NCBI GenBank assembly: GCA_003255065.1
Contig: QAOA01007022.1
Location: 546,420 to 610,419, forward strand
DNA: 64,000 nucleotides
Origin: Cercis canadensis
Taxonomy: Eukaryota > Streptophyta > Magnoliopsida > Fabales > Fabaceae
Direction: 5' to 3'
Of this stretch, positions 11,663 through 24,325 are shown piece after piece. Under the pieces are notes generated by a model. That model made no database searches and was not told where the DNA came from. It was given only the letters and a program-made list of their open reading frames with translations. Numbering within the stretch: position 1 is the stretch's first letter; every line of letters begins with the position of its first letter. A program made the translations under genes and the position numbers.

Positions 11663-12382
11663 TTCGTTGATTGCAACGAAATGCAATGGGGAAGAAGCTG
11701 AACAACGGAAGACCGAAACACGGGTTGCTCTCTCTTGGTGCCTTTGCTAAGTGAAGAGGAGAGGCAGAGAAGGAGAAAGTGTTAAGTATAAGAAAGGGGG
11801 AAAGAAGGGGCGGAGGAAAGGAGGGAGAGAAGCTTGGAAATAACCGTCTTGAGCGTTGGGGGACTATGTGGAAATGAATTGATAGACAAACAATGACAAG
11901 AGCAAAGGAAAGCCACCAAACTTAACCAACTTTTTGCTACAAAACTAATGCATACAACACTAAAGGCCATGCTTTTCCGAAGGTTCAATAGAGCAGAATT
12001 GGAAGTTCTTTACTTTGCACATTATATGAGAAAGGGCATAAATTTTGAGTGGTGTAACAAAAATAAATGGATTTAATTAAAATTTATTTGTGGTTCAGTT
12101 GAATTTAAATTTTTTTTTTTTGTTATTAGATAGAGAAAGCTATCATTTTTTAGTTGAAGATATTAGAGGAATAAAGATTATCTAAACATGTGTTATGTTA
12201 AATGCGTAAATAGTAGGACTTTATTGTAAAATTGGGGATTGCGTTGGAGTTGCACATATAGTGTGTTTTTGCTCTTCTTCATTTTGCTATGATACATTTT
12301 TTATTATTATTAAATAAAAAGTTACATTTTATAGTTGGGATATTAAAAGTATTGAGATTCAAATATAAAATTTCAATTTTAT
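11663..12382 (-). promoter_or_regulatory. Upstream region of PDH E1-alpha
   Basis: The 5' flank of the E1-alpha gene. The region just before the ATG (11663-11830) reads, on the minus strand, as a CT-rich leader (TCTCCTTCTCTGCCTCTCC type), typical of plant 5' UTRs. I cannot assign a firm TATA box. Further out the sequence is AT-rich and unremarkable up to the inverted-repeat element. Confidence 0.4.
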
Positions 12383-13017
12383 GCTATATTCCTCTGTTGC
12401 ACCGAGACATGAAAAATGGTGGTGTCCTTGTTTCAGAAACGGGGACGAAACGTGAAACACGTCCCAGACGCTGAAAACGTTGAAAAATACATTTTTCTTT
12501 GGGTTTTTTTGAATTTTAACATTTTGAAACGGGGCGTTTCACAAAAAAAATGCAAAAAAAAAAAATGCAAAAGAAACAACTGATCATTGCATACATGATA
12601 CAACGTCGTTTTGAGTGGCAGATTTTTCATTTAGTGGAACGACGCTGTATCATGCAAAGAAGACAGCTTAAACATCCCAAAACGACGTCGTATGAAGCTG
12701 TGTCCCAATTTTCATCCTCAACCCGAGTTCAATTCAGATTTTAGGGCATTTGAATTTTGATTAATAATCTATATTTTGGGTTAATATTTAATATTAGTTA
12801 GTTGTTAGTTGTTATTTATTTGCTAAGGATTAATAGTTGATCTTTTTTAATGCTTGAAAATTTTAAGTTTTTAATATTGTTCATATTATTTGATAATATA
12901 TATATATATACACGTGGTGTCCCTGTACTCTATTTTTTTTTAAATCGTCATACTTGCGTTTCATCCCCGTACCAGTTACGAAACGCGTCCCTGTTCCCGT
13001 GCAACATAGCTATATTC
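12383..13017. mobile_element. Non-autonomous Mutator-like inverted-repeat element, copy A
   Basis: A 617-bp element at 12392-13008 flanked by a perfect 9-bp duplication, GCTATATTC, at 12383-12391 and 13009-13017. The ends are imperfect terminal inverted repeats: TGTTGCACCGAGAC on the left and TATGTTGCACGGGAAC as the complement of the right. Both ends are rich in repeated GAAACG/CGTTTC words. It has no coding capacity. An internal hairpin has arms at 12594-12610 and 12638-12654 with a CGTCGTT core. A 9-bp duplication is characteristic of Mutator-like elements; the class assignment is inference from duplication length. It shares termini with copy B 300 bp away. Confidence 0.7.
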
Positions 13018-13311
13018 TCAAATGAAAAAAATAATGTTCTTTGTATAAAATTATATTTATAATTATACACGATCATGTAAATAGTTGTATCTCTATTCAC
13101 GTGGCTGAGTTAAAAACTATTTTTGTTAAACTTAGATGTCATCACAAAAATAATTACACACTATTTTGCATATATGAATTATGGACCCTCCAAATACTTC
13201 GCACCAAATTGTAAGCAAGCCATTATGATATGTAATTGCTTCATCACATGAGTCAACACTCGTAAGAATTTTGGAGTTAATCATAGTTGGATAATCATGT
13301 GAACGTCATTA

Positions 13312-13882
13312 CATGCCAACTATGTAGCATCGAAACACGTTTTTTGGGGGCGTTCCCGTTTCGGGGACGTCCCCGAAACGTGAAATGCGTACCACAACTC
13401 GAAACTCACAAATTTTTGTTTTGTTTTTTTTTTNTTTTTTTTACGCTTCGAAACGCCAAGAAACTCTCTGAATCGTCAAAGAAACGCAATCGAAACTCTT
13501 GGTTTGATGCGGTGACAAGAAACGATGCCGTTTTCACCAGCAAAAGCCCGATCATTTGGAACGTCGTCATTTAGGAAGGATGCGGGAATTCAAAGTGCGG
13601 ATACGGCGTCGTTTTGAAAGAGGCGAAAATTGGGAGATTTAATGGAACGACGCCGTTTTTGGACGCCCTTGAACCTCCAAATTGCCTTTCTCCTTCCCGA
13701 AATCAAATTTGGAGATTTAATGGTTGATATTTGTAATATTTAGAGAATTTTAACATTTTTCTTGCTATTTCATATATATATATATATGACGTGGTGTACC
13801 CCCGCCATACCCGTACCCCCATTATTTGAAAAATGTCATACCGGCGTTTCGTACCCGTCCCCGTGCAACATAACGTGCCAAC
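13312..13882. mobile_element. Non-autonomous Mutator-like inverted-repeat element, copy B
   Basis: A second element of the same family, about 553 bp (13321-13873), flanked by near-identical 9-mers CATGCCAAC and CGTGCCAAC. Its right end (from about 13775 through the CGTTTCGTACCCGTCCCC region to GTGCAACATA) matches copy A closely. Its left end (TATGTAGCATCG) is more diverged. It holds an internal hairpin with perfect 11-bp arms ACGGCGTCGTT (13603-13613) and AACGACGCCGT (13646-13656), at the place equivalent to the copy A hairpin. A T-run with a single N lies at 13425-13442. There is no coding capacity. Confidence 0.65.
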
Positions 13883-13979
13883 TTGGCATTGGATGAACTC
13901 CAAGTCCTTTTGAGCTTGTCGTTTTAGTCCTAATTTATTATGTTTAATAATATTTTTTTTATCAAATAGAACGCAAGTG

Positions 13980-14051
13980 GGGCCCATACCTCAGTGTTTC
14001 AGCATTTGACTGCATATCAAGAGGTCACCGGTTCGAACCTGGTTATGCCCT
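13980..14051 (+). pseudogene. Degenerate tRNA-Cys copy
   Basis: A 72-nt relative of the intact tRNA-Cys at 14520. The A box is damaged (CTCAGTGTTTCAG where the intact gene has CTCAGTGGTAGAG). The base 3' of the GCA anticodon is T instead of G, and the acceptor stem has two mismatches because the 3' strand reads ATGCCC. The B box GGTTCGAACC is intact. No T-run follows. It is probably not functional. Confidence 0.75.
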
Positions 14052-14519
14052 TAAGCCACTAATCAGTTATTTTATTGTCTTTTCTTGCTTTGAAAAATGA
14101 CAAATAAATTTCTTTTAGCTAAAAATTTTATGAAATTAGGAAAAATTGACAACTGGGATGGATCTGTTCATCTGTTTTATTGACCTATATATTTGTAAGT
14201 TAAAATAACCCAAAAGATTATCTTAATTATCAATTTTACTTTCAATATAAATATCATTTATGATATTAAATAATTAACCCTAAATGATTTCATACTACAA
14301 ATGTTATAAAAAAAATTTATATGAAAATGTTATAAATTTAACTTGATTCAATTCAATTACAATTTTATTTTATAGCTAATATTTTAATAGTATGAGACAA
14401 TGTGACAAACAACTAGTGTGCATTAATTATTTTTAAGATTTATTTTCCTGTTTAAAAATTTGAAAAATGATTTTGGAGACAGATATAATATATATTATTT
14501 ATCAGTTCAACTCACAGGT

Positions 14520-14591
14520 GGGTCCATAGCTCAGTGGTAGAGCATTTGACTGCAGATCAAGAGGTCACCGGTTCGAACCCGGTTGGGCCCT
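14520..14591 (+). tRNA. tRNA-Cys(GCA): tRNA-Cys (GCA)
   Basis: A 72-nt intronless tRNA. The acceptor stem GGGTCCA pairs with TGGGCCC with one T-G wobble. The A box is TAGCTCAGTGG and the B box GGTTCGAACCC. The anticodon is GCA in a CTGCAGA loop and the discriminator base is T, as expected for tRNA-Cys. A TTTTTT run, the polymerase III stop signal, follows directly. CCA is not encoded, as normal for eukaryotes. Confidence 0.95.
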
Positions 14592-15524
14592 TTTTTCACA
14601 AAATTCTATTCATTTTGTTTGTTTGCTTGTTTAAAAGTTTGAAAAATGACAAATCCTTTTTTTGGGTAAAAGTTTATTTCCTTGTTTAAATATTTATCAA
14701 AAAAATTAAGCACGATCATTGTTTAAAGCTTTGAAAAAAAACTGACAAATCATTATGTGTATTTTGTGTTCATATTGGTAAAAAAATTATTTCCTTGTTT
14801 AAAGGTTCGAAAAATGAATTAGGTGGCCATTTATGATTCTCATTTTCCTGCATCATGTTAATTCCCTTGAAATGTACATAATCACATAAGCTCATTTTTC
14901 TTAATGGTAATTTTATACTTTCTTATTTTCCGGTATGATCTTCCTTGCTGTGGATTAAGAAAATTCTGTCACAAACCCAAAACTCTCAACCTTGACGCAT
15001 GATACATAAACTGAAAGTGGATAATTAGGCCCCCACCCCAAAACAAAATGCATAGCAGGGGAAGGAAAGGAAGGGAACTCGCAGGACAAGCCAGAGTTAC
15101 ATAATCCTTGGGTTACAGTACAGCGGTTAGAAGCAAGAGCAGTCATATATAAAAGGGTTTCCTCATTAGATCATTTGAATGTTTCTATCTCATTACAACA
15201 GCTTCTTATTGTACATATACAAAACTTTTCTCTAATATAGTCACAACAGTTGCTAATATACAAAATGAAATAAGATATAAAAGAATATGTTAGAAACAGA
15301 GTAAACCTCGTAGTTACAGACAGCCTACGAGGTAACTGATCCGCATTGTTAGTCTATACAGTTAGTTAGTGCTTGGTCTATCTTGTCTATGCCAATGTTC
15401 ATGTTTGTGTTAGAACAGAAGCGATTGGTCACCCCCTACTGCTTTTCTCTTTGCCTGCAGATATGTTTGTCAGTCATGTTAGGATCAAACACTTTTAAAG
15501 ACAATTATAACTCTGTAAACGACA
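14592..15524. other. tRNA-Cys 3' flank and VPS8 3' region
   Basis: From 14600 to about 14820 a degenerate word (CTTGTTTAAAGNTTNGAAAAATGA) recurs four times, with further copies before the tRNA near 14450 and after the broken tRNA near 14080, so tRNA and flank were probably copied together. The sequence from about 15150 to 15524 is likely VPS8 3' UTR on the minus strand. I see no other gene. Confidence 0.5.
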
Positions 15525-18500
15525 TTACTCACCAAATATACTTGATTTTAAAGGGAACCGAATTGATGACCCCTTAACTCTAAGCTCCCGGGATTGCCTG
15601 TTTCTACTTTGTTTCTCTTCAATGGCAGCACCATTGCTACTTTCTCCAGTAAGAAGACCTGTCACTTTACTCACCTTTTCATGGTATACAGCAGGTGGTG
15701 CAAGCCTCAACTGAGGCAAGTTTTCTATTTGGATAAATCTCTGATTACTTTGCAAGCCGGTCAAGATCTCAAACTGCAAAACCAAGTTCACTATCTGATC
15801 AGTATTGAATGTCTGGAAACTCTAGACTTGGCCATAATATTGATAGTGCATAGAGGTATCTATTTACCCGTGATATCTGTTGAGGTCCATACATATTCTC
15901 TGATAAATCAATTTCATTTGGATGAATAATACTTCCATGCGGGTGTTGGCGCCTTGATAAGAATTTTTTCACCAAGCCATCCTCTGCAATGACTGATTTG
16001 TTTCTGGACCGCTGGGATTTCTTGTTAGGCATGCAAATAGGGCATCCAGATGAAGAGCCTGCACTTGATGACTCGCTTTCTAAAGCTTCACATTGGAGAT
16101 GACTTGCATGGCCACAGTTGAAAACTCGAATCCCAGAACTGGAAGAGATCTTTGTAAGGATACCATTACAAATACAACATGCTAGGCTCCGGGGAGCATA
16201 GCCATGAGAAGCCCCTTTCTTGAGCAAACTCATTGTGTAAAAGGTATCATCCTCTATCAAGGATTTAGCAGCATCCTTTGTTTAAAGGGAGGGGCAAAGA
16301 AAAAGGAAAAAAGTAAATTCCTTAAGATGAAAAGGAAGAAAATTAAAATCATCCATTACCGCATTCTGATCTTAAAAGAATAGACAGCAATTTGTCAACA
16401 AAAAGGCTAGAAATCCATACACACGTAGAAACTGTTGCAAATCATAGTTACAAGTCACCTTTCTCACCTAAAGAGAAGAGAACTGGGGAGGTGGGTGTCA
16501 TCTATAAAATACGTCTCTTAGCAAAGAAGGCGAATTTACATGAAATTACGTAAATCATTTTGGATTGTTAGAAAGCTCAATGAGTTTACATATATCTAGA
16601 GTAAAACAACAGGCAGAAAAATAAATAGTAATAGATAGAACATTTGAATGCAATAGATATAATGGCCCATGAAACTATTCTTAAGGTCTTGTCTTATCAG
16701 CTTAAGCTTTTGGGAGAGTTGGTTCCTTGACATAGTATACTTAGTAAAGCACAATTAAATAATTAAAAAAATGAAACCTTATTCTTACCAGAATTCTCCT
16801 TTCAAAGCCATATGTTCCAAGCATCCCCAATATGGTAAGTTTGAAATCGCCAAATTCTTGGCTACCATTATCAGACAGGAGTTTGGACATGATAGTTGGA
16901 AGGTGAACATAACCAATCATTCCCTCAACAATCTCTTTGACAAACTGGGAAAACAATTTCCTCAAGATATGAGCCCCATTATGAGATCTTGGGATTTTCC
17001 ATCTGCTTTTGCCTGTGTCTTCGTCCACTTGTGAATCAGCTGATCCAGTAAGCGTTCCAAGATAACTTTCTCTTTCAGATGCCTTCTCATGAGAATATGA
17101 ATCTATCAATGGCTCACAAAACCTAATGAAAATTTAAGGGTAGTTACTGAAAAAAGGATTGCATATATCTGTAATGAAAATTTGAGGAAAGCTTATTCTT
17201 ATGACATTTTTGTTTATTGGTGTAAAATAGATACACAAATATCATCATCATAATACTAAAAGCAATCGATAGCTATCAGAGTGAAAGGAAAACAACATAC
17301 AAAAATGCAAACAGAAAAATTATCCCGCGGGTATACCTTATTTATTCTCGCATTTCTTATTTATTATGCAAAGAACAAACTTCTACACATAATAAAAACA
17401 TCAACCCTCCATATAATATTATCATTTGGTCACTCTGTGAGTAACTCATCCCCAAATTAATCTTCTCTCATCCAGTCACAGTTAAAGAAAGGGAAAAGGG
17501 AAAGGGAAAAATGAAAGAAAAGAAAGGACGGTTCCATTAGCTACAATATGTTGGAATTTTATACCTTCACATCCATAACTAGCAATCTATGTAAAGTGGA
17601 ACTCGAAAGTCAAAAAGATTTGAAACTATGCTACAAGGGTAGGCCAAATAATAATATAACAATCAAGTAACACAATAGTCTTTTAAAAGATTGAATGCAT
17701 GCAGGAAATGAAATGAATATTGGAATTGAACTTACAAGTCAAGTAAATGAAAATTGGTATTGAACTTACGAGTCAAGTAATCTAAACCAGTGTGCCTCAG
17801 ACTCCTCTGGATTTAGACGAGGGGTGTTCCGCTGGCACAGACCAATACTGGCATTCAATAAATTGTTTATGTCATTCACCTATCAGAGAGATCATTGAAA
17901 ATTTTAGGTTGCCTGATGTACACAAACACACAAGAACATCTACTGATCCAGCAGCATACTTGCAAGCTTAGAGTTACAGTTAAAAAAATTCAGGGAGCAG
18001 ATATACAAACCTCTTTCATTCTTAAAACAGTGTTGAATACTTCCTTATGGGAAGAACCACCCAGGGGCTTATTTGAAACTACAGCTTCCACAGCAGCATC
18101 AAGCTCAGCGAATTTATCATTCAGACCAGAAAGTGTAAGTAAAAGAGCACTACCAACATCACCAACCCTTTCTAATAAGTAAGCAGCAGCATCTATAATT
18201 CCATATTCCTGGCACAGGCGTAAACAATGTTCCACACGATAGCTATCAAACATTTCCAAAAATTTGAGGACTGAACCACCTTCATACTGGCATAATAGCT
18301 GCAAAAGTAGAATGTACAACAATCAAACTAGGTGTTACTACACTTATTGAGATGTACATGGAAGGATAAAGAAGCCTAGACACAACAAAAATAACTAGAA
18401 CCAAGAACTGTATCTTCAACCTAATGCCTGGAGGGCATGGAGGTTTTAAGAGAGATGTAGAACACTGACCACAAGAAATGACTTGCCATATATTAAGAAC

Positions 18501-21500
18501 AACAAAGAATATGTGAAGCCACTAAACCTTGATAAACAAGTTAGTTTTAGATAACAAAAAGGATAAAAATTAAAAATCAAACTAATTTTTGCCTTGTGAA
18601 TATATTTGTACAAGAACTCACCTCCAGATAAAGCTCGATAAGATCATCAGTCACATGAACAGGACTTTCCCGAATATACTTGGGGAACTTAGATATAGTT
18701 TCTAAGTAAGCATCGAGTCCTTGGGGGTGATCCTTAACCCACTTTCCATTGGGTACATCCATAATGCTATCCTTTCTTAATTTCGAGAAGTCTAGGGTAC
18801 CAGATAAGTGAACCTCAATGAGTGTCTTTAAATAAAGGAAAAGACTTCTTGGATGAGAGTGAAGCTCAGTGATGATACGTAAATTTTCATCAATGAAATG
18901 ATTGATAACCATATGGAATGCACCCTCCCTGCAAGGGAATAAATATGATTTAAGAGTAAATAAATATTTTATGGATTATAAAGACCAAAGTAGAGAAATC
19001 AGGAATGCTGTACAATGTGCAGAAAAATGCAACTTGAGTAAAGTTAATGAAAAGGGTTACCTGCTTAATTCAACCAGCTCAGAAATCCGAGATATGATTG
19101 CTGATCGAATAGCTGCATGGTTCTCGTCGCTCAGCTGCACTAATGTTCTGTTGATAAATGAGAAGGCATGGATAGGTTCATTTACATCTTTCATATAGCT
19201 ATCCAATGCAGCCACATACTCATGTCTGATCGTATGAATGAATCCACAAACCTGTAAATTGACAGAGGGCGAAGACAGAATCAGTTAACGGAAATATTCA
19301 ATATCCTGACGCTGACGCAATATGCTTCCAAAGACAACATCATCAAAATGGACAAACCTGGTGAAATTGTGCTCTCTCACATAGCTCTAGCACATATGAT
19401 GCTTCCCAGTCTGATTTGGGCAATACTTCTAGAAGTGCAAGCACCTGCTTTTCTCTTTTTCTGGCAGTTGAACTATGTGTGGTAACATTATTTGGAAAGT
19501 AACTTTCTGAAGTCATATATTCCAATATTTGACACAGTACACCCTTCGAGACTTTAGCTTGTTGGAGTGAAACATAATATGCAATGAACTCGAACAGATG
19601 ACCTATGTCCTTCATTGAAGGCCACTCTTTTACCAATCCATCATCACCACCTCCTGAGGTTGCATCTGATGGTGAAACGCCCTTGTCAAGGATGTAAATG
19701 AGAGCATCTACTGTATTCTGAACCAAAAGATTTCGAATTTTAGGGAAATTATCATTTTCTTTTTCTGCATCCTCAATATCTCTACCAGCTGAATCAAGTG
19801 AAGATGAGCTGGCATTTGAAATTTCATCTTCTATGAAAGCACATCTGAGAACATCTAATGTAGCTTCTGTATCTAACTCTAAGAGATGATATAGATTCAG
19901 GTATTGTCCTTTGGATATCGAGTCTGAATTTGTTTGGGATTTTGGAGCATTAGAGTCCTCCAACAAAAACTGTACAAGTTCTTTTTTAAGAGATGGCAAG
20001 CATGTAGGAGGAACAGTTCCACGCCCTGCAAATAATTTATGCAACAGATTGTAGTAGTAATATTTTCCTTTCTGCCAAAGAAAAGAGAGGGTGTTGTGGC
20101 GGGGGGGGGGGGGGGGGNGGGGGGGGGGGGTGTTGGGGGAATGAAAAGAAAAAATACCTGGTGGAAAAGCAAGACCTGTAAAGCAGTACTTCAGATAAAC
20201 CAGCATTCTATACCTGTTAAATAGAGAGTGGCAATCACAAAAGTAAAGTCAACTAGTTCTAGAGAGCTTAAATAAAACTAACAATTTGCAGCAAGAAGAG
20301 ATGTAGGGAATGCAGTGCTGTTAGTTTATATCTACATGCTTGATACAGTCAATGAATAATTGGATCCCATTTCGAATTCAATGTTTCTTATTAGAATGAG
20401 TTGCCTAGAAATTTTTTAAATGAGGTGCCCATGGAAGATCAGACTGGATTCCCATAGCAAAAAAGGCAGATGGAGTATACCCTCCACTGATTCCTCAATC
20501 CTAGCTACATCCCTAATTAGCTGATAGGAAGGTGAAAACATTACAGAATTGGCAGCTAATGGACATTATTCTCAATATGATTCTTCTATTTCTTGGCAAT
20601 CAAAATGAATGACTAAGAATGGGGAAGCGGGGTTTCAACTAAGGAACTCTTCTTCAGAGAAGTTTCTATCACTAATTAGATTACTGCCACCATTACCTTA
20701 GTGTGGTATCTTACTACAAATTCTACATTTTGTTTAAAAAGTAAAAAAGTATATTTTTTAAAAATTTTTAGTTGTATCCAGAAAAAAAAAAATGCACAGA
20801 CTTCATAAAGCCCCACAAAATAGCATTTTGCAATGACTTGTCACACAGCATGTGTATAGAGAAAGCAAAATAAAAATAACAAATGAATGACATGTTGCTA
20901 ATGACTTGTCACACAGCATGTGTGTAGAGAAAGCAAAATAAAAATAACAAATGACTGACATGTTGCTAATGACTTGTCACACAGCATGTGTGTAGAGAAA
21001 GCAAAATAAAAATAACAAATGAATGACATGTTGCCAATAAAAGCTGCAAAGCAACATACCCAAGTGCAGTGGCACTTTCCTTTTGACTATTTAGTAAAAC
21101 TGCAAACAGCTCTTCTAGAGGCGCCCTAAAATCATTCAATCCTTTATTAAAGAGATACACCAGGGCACTATATAGTCCATGCTCGCGGCACAATCTGACA
21201 ACCTATAAAGTTATAAAGTTATTAAATAGCAAGTGGAGTCAACAAAAGTTATTAAAAGGAATACTTCAACCAAAAAATAAATAAATAAAAAGGTTATAAA
21301 AGATTTAGATAACAAGAACCTGATTAAAATCCAAGGAAGAGATGTCCATATGAAGTACACATTGCTCAACCCGCTGTAACCACCCTTTGCTGCTATAATG
21401 CTCTACCAGTGCTTGCATAATCTTGAGAATGGAATGAGGGGGGAAAACAAAAGAAAAAGAAGCTACTGTAACAATGGAGAATATGAAATAAAAAGCAACA

Positions 21501-24279
21501 AAATGAGACTATCCATAACTAATCCTTCAACGAGGCTGAAAAGCTGGACATGAGACAATACCTCTGGAGGTAGAGATCCAAGCATGTCCTTTAAAATATA
21601 TGGCTCCAGAAGCTCCAAAAATGTGTCTGGGAAAAAATAAATAATTTGACAATTATACAGTTGTATCTGGCACGAACTGGATCAATAATGTGTGAGCATT
21701 CCCACAACCTATGTCTTTCCTAGTCCACATCAACTTTACAACTTGAAGTGTGAAACACTACTTCAGTAACAATTGCATCCATTTAATTAATGCAATCATG
21801 AATCAATAGAAAGAGTGGAAACATTTAGTTATTGATGACAATGTAACTTTTTCAAACCAATCTTTAATTAGTTTTCTTTCATAATTCTTATAGTAATTCA
21901 AATGCAGAATGGCTTTTGAAACAATATGTTTTCTTAACTGACGAAAAATAAGTTGCATTTATACAGCTTTTGATTCCTTTTTATATACTATAAATTATTA
22001 AATTCAGCAAAAATGATAACATGGTCTCCCTCTCGGTTCTGTAAGGAATATCAGTTACTCTGAGTACCCGACCACCCAAGTCTAAGACATAAGCTTACCT
22101 CTCTGTTGAACATTCATGAACTTGGAGAAAATTTCGTCAAAAAGGATGTCAGTCCTTTTGATATGGACACAGAATTCAACAGCAACTCCACCAACACGGG
22201 TGTATTGCTCTTTTATCTCAGAATGCACGGAAGTGCTTTTATTATTTGAGTCATCAAATTGCTCCAATTTTCCAATTTGATTGCAGAATGCCACTGAGAT
22301 ATAGGAGAAAACTTCATCAACATATGACGTAAGCAACTCCACCAAAAAAGGCATTATAGCCTCGTGTACAGCATCCAAGGTTCTAGGAAGGTCAACAACC
22401 CCATGGGCTTGGCCATCATAAAGAGTCATTGCCATGTTCAAGGCACCCATCCAGTCACCTGCTTTCCGCAAAACCAGAATTCTCTCTTTCCAAGGGAGAA
22501 GACGGGAAACAACAAGATTTGTTGGTCCGAGTATATAAATAGAAGCTCCTCTTATGGCAACACTGTTATGATAGGCTTTCTCAGGGTTTCCAAATATATT
22601 AATGAAGTGAGTATGATAAGCAACTAGATCATCTCCTCTAATACCATCTACAGCAAAACTTGTTTGGTGAATCAAAGTTCCGTCCTTTGCAAATAAATAG
22701 AGTTGTCCAGTTGATGTCAGAACTACCAGCATCTGGAAATATGCAAAATCCTTAACTAACCTTATCATTTGTCCACAAAGAGATACAGGAAGAAGAGTAC
22801 AAGGAAAGCAGACAGCTAAAAGACACTACCCAGAATTATGGCTAATATTTCCAGAACAACTGAACAAGAGACAATATAATACCTGATCATCCAACCAGGC
22901 CAGACCTATAGCGGCACTATCAAGAGACCATTTTCCGTATACTTTTAGTTCTGATTTGACCAACTTTGCAACCTGAACTTTCCTATCCCAAGCAATTGCA
23001 AGCAGTGAAACTCTTTCTACAGCTTCCGCAGGCATATTTTCTGCAATAGAGTTAAATATTTAGAAATATGTCAACATGGAAGAATACAAAGTGAATCCAT
23101 CCCAATTGACCTACGTGGTTGTGACATGCATTTCCACGCAGTGTATGGCATAGAACCCTCCCGAATTCCATCTGGCTTAGAGAGCTGGGCGTAGACTTCC
23201 AATGTAGGACTCAGCCTTACCTATAATAAAGCTCATTAATACGCCCAAGAAATTCCCAGAAAGCAGAAGAAAAGGTTACAGGATAAAAGGTAGACAGAAC
23301 AAGCACAAATATATCATAGCTTCATACCACCAGAGCAGTTTGATGGGTGACAAATATGACCACACCTTCTTCAACCAAAGAAGAGCCTTCATTGAACAGT
23401 TTCCAACCCGCATCTCCCCCAACAACTCCTCCCATCATGCTACTGATACTGCTGGTTGAGGCCATAGTGTTTCCCTGGGAATAAGGTGAAGCACTCCCAC
23501 CCACTTCATCTAAAAGGAGCGGTGAAGCTGATAGCACAATGCCCGTTCTTTGCCCATCAAGAAGACACTAATAAATCAATACAAGTTCAACAATGTACAG
23601 AAGCATAAGAATATTGAATATTCTATCAACTCACAACTGCCCTGTATAGCACAATGCTAGACTCAATCCATTGCATGTTAATGCGAAAAACGTTTTACCT
23701 GAGTTTTGATGGAGAATCTATTAAGCAAAGGAACCACTGAGAAACTATGTAAGAGAACCAGACCCTTACTGTCACCAGTGATTGCTTTAAATTGACGAGT
23801 ACTCTGGGGATCCTGCCCCAGAAACAATGTATGCACTACTGGTGCTGTATGCTCACCACTAATAATTTTTGCAACTACAGCTTTCTGTACATCCCAAATA
23901 GTAACATGACCATCACCATAACCAGCTAAAAGCAGGTCTCCTTGCTGATTGAAAGACATGGAAGTTACTGAAGCATGTAACCGATCACCTTGCATAGCAA
24001 GCATCAACATCTGCCGAGTAAACAGCATAGGTTGATAAATGAAGCTACATTTGAAATTAAATCTTATCAAATGAATGCCATGAATTTTAGTGGCCAGTCT
24101 TACTGTTCACTTCCTTTAACGTACAATTTGATTGATGGGGCATCTTTAAGGTGCACCACTAGTGGTATCCATAGGGGATTTTTTGACAAGTTTTTAAGCA
24201 ATAGAGTGGGTGTTATTACACTCTTAAAAAAGTAAAGAAATAAACCTTGTAAGCATGTCTTATCCATTATGTAAAATCT

Positions 24280-24325
<46 letters not shown>

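Noticed and set aside
12433..12744. Small frames within inverted-repeat element copy A
   Set aside because: Composition is low-complexity (KKKMQKKQ) and they are not conserved in copy B.
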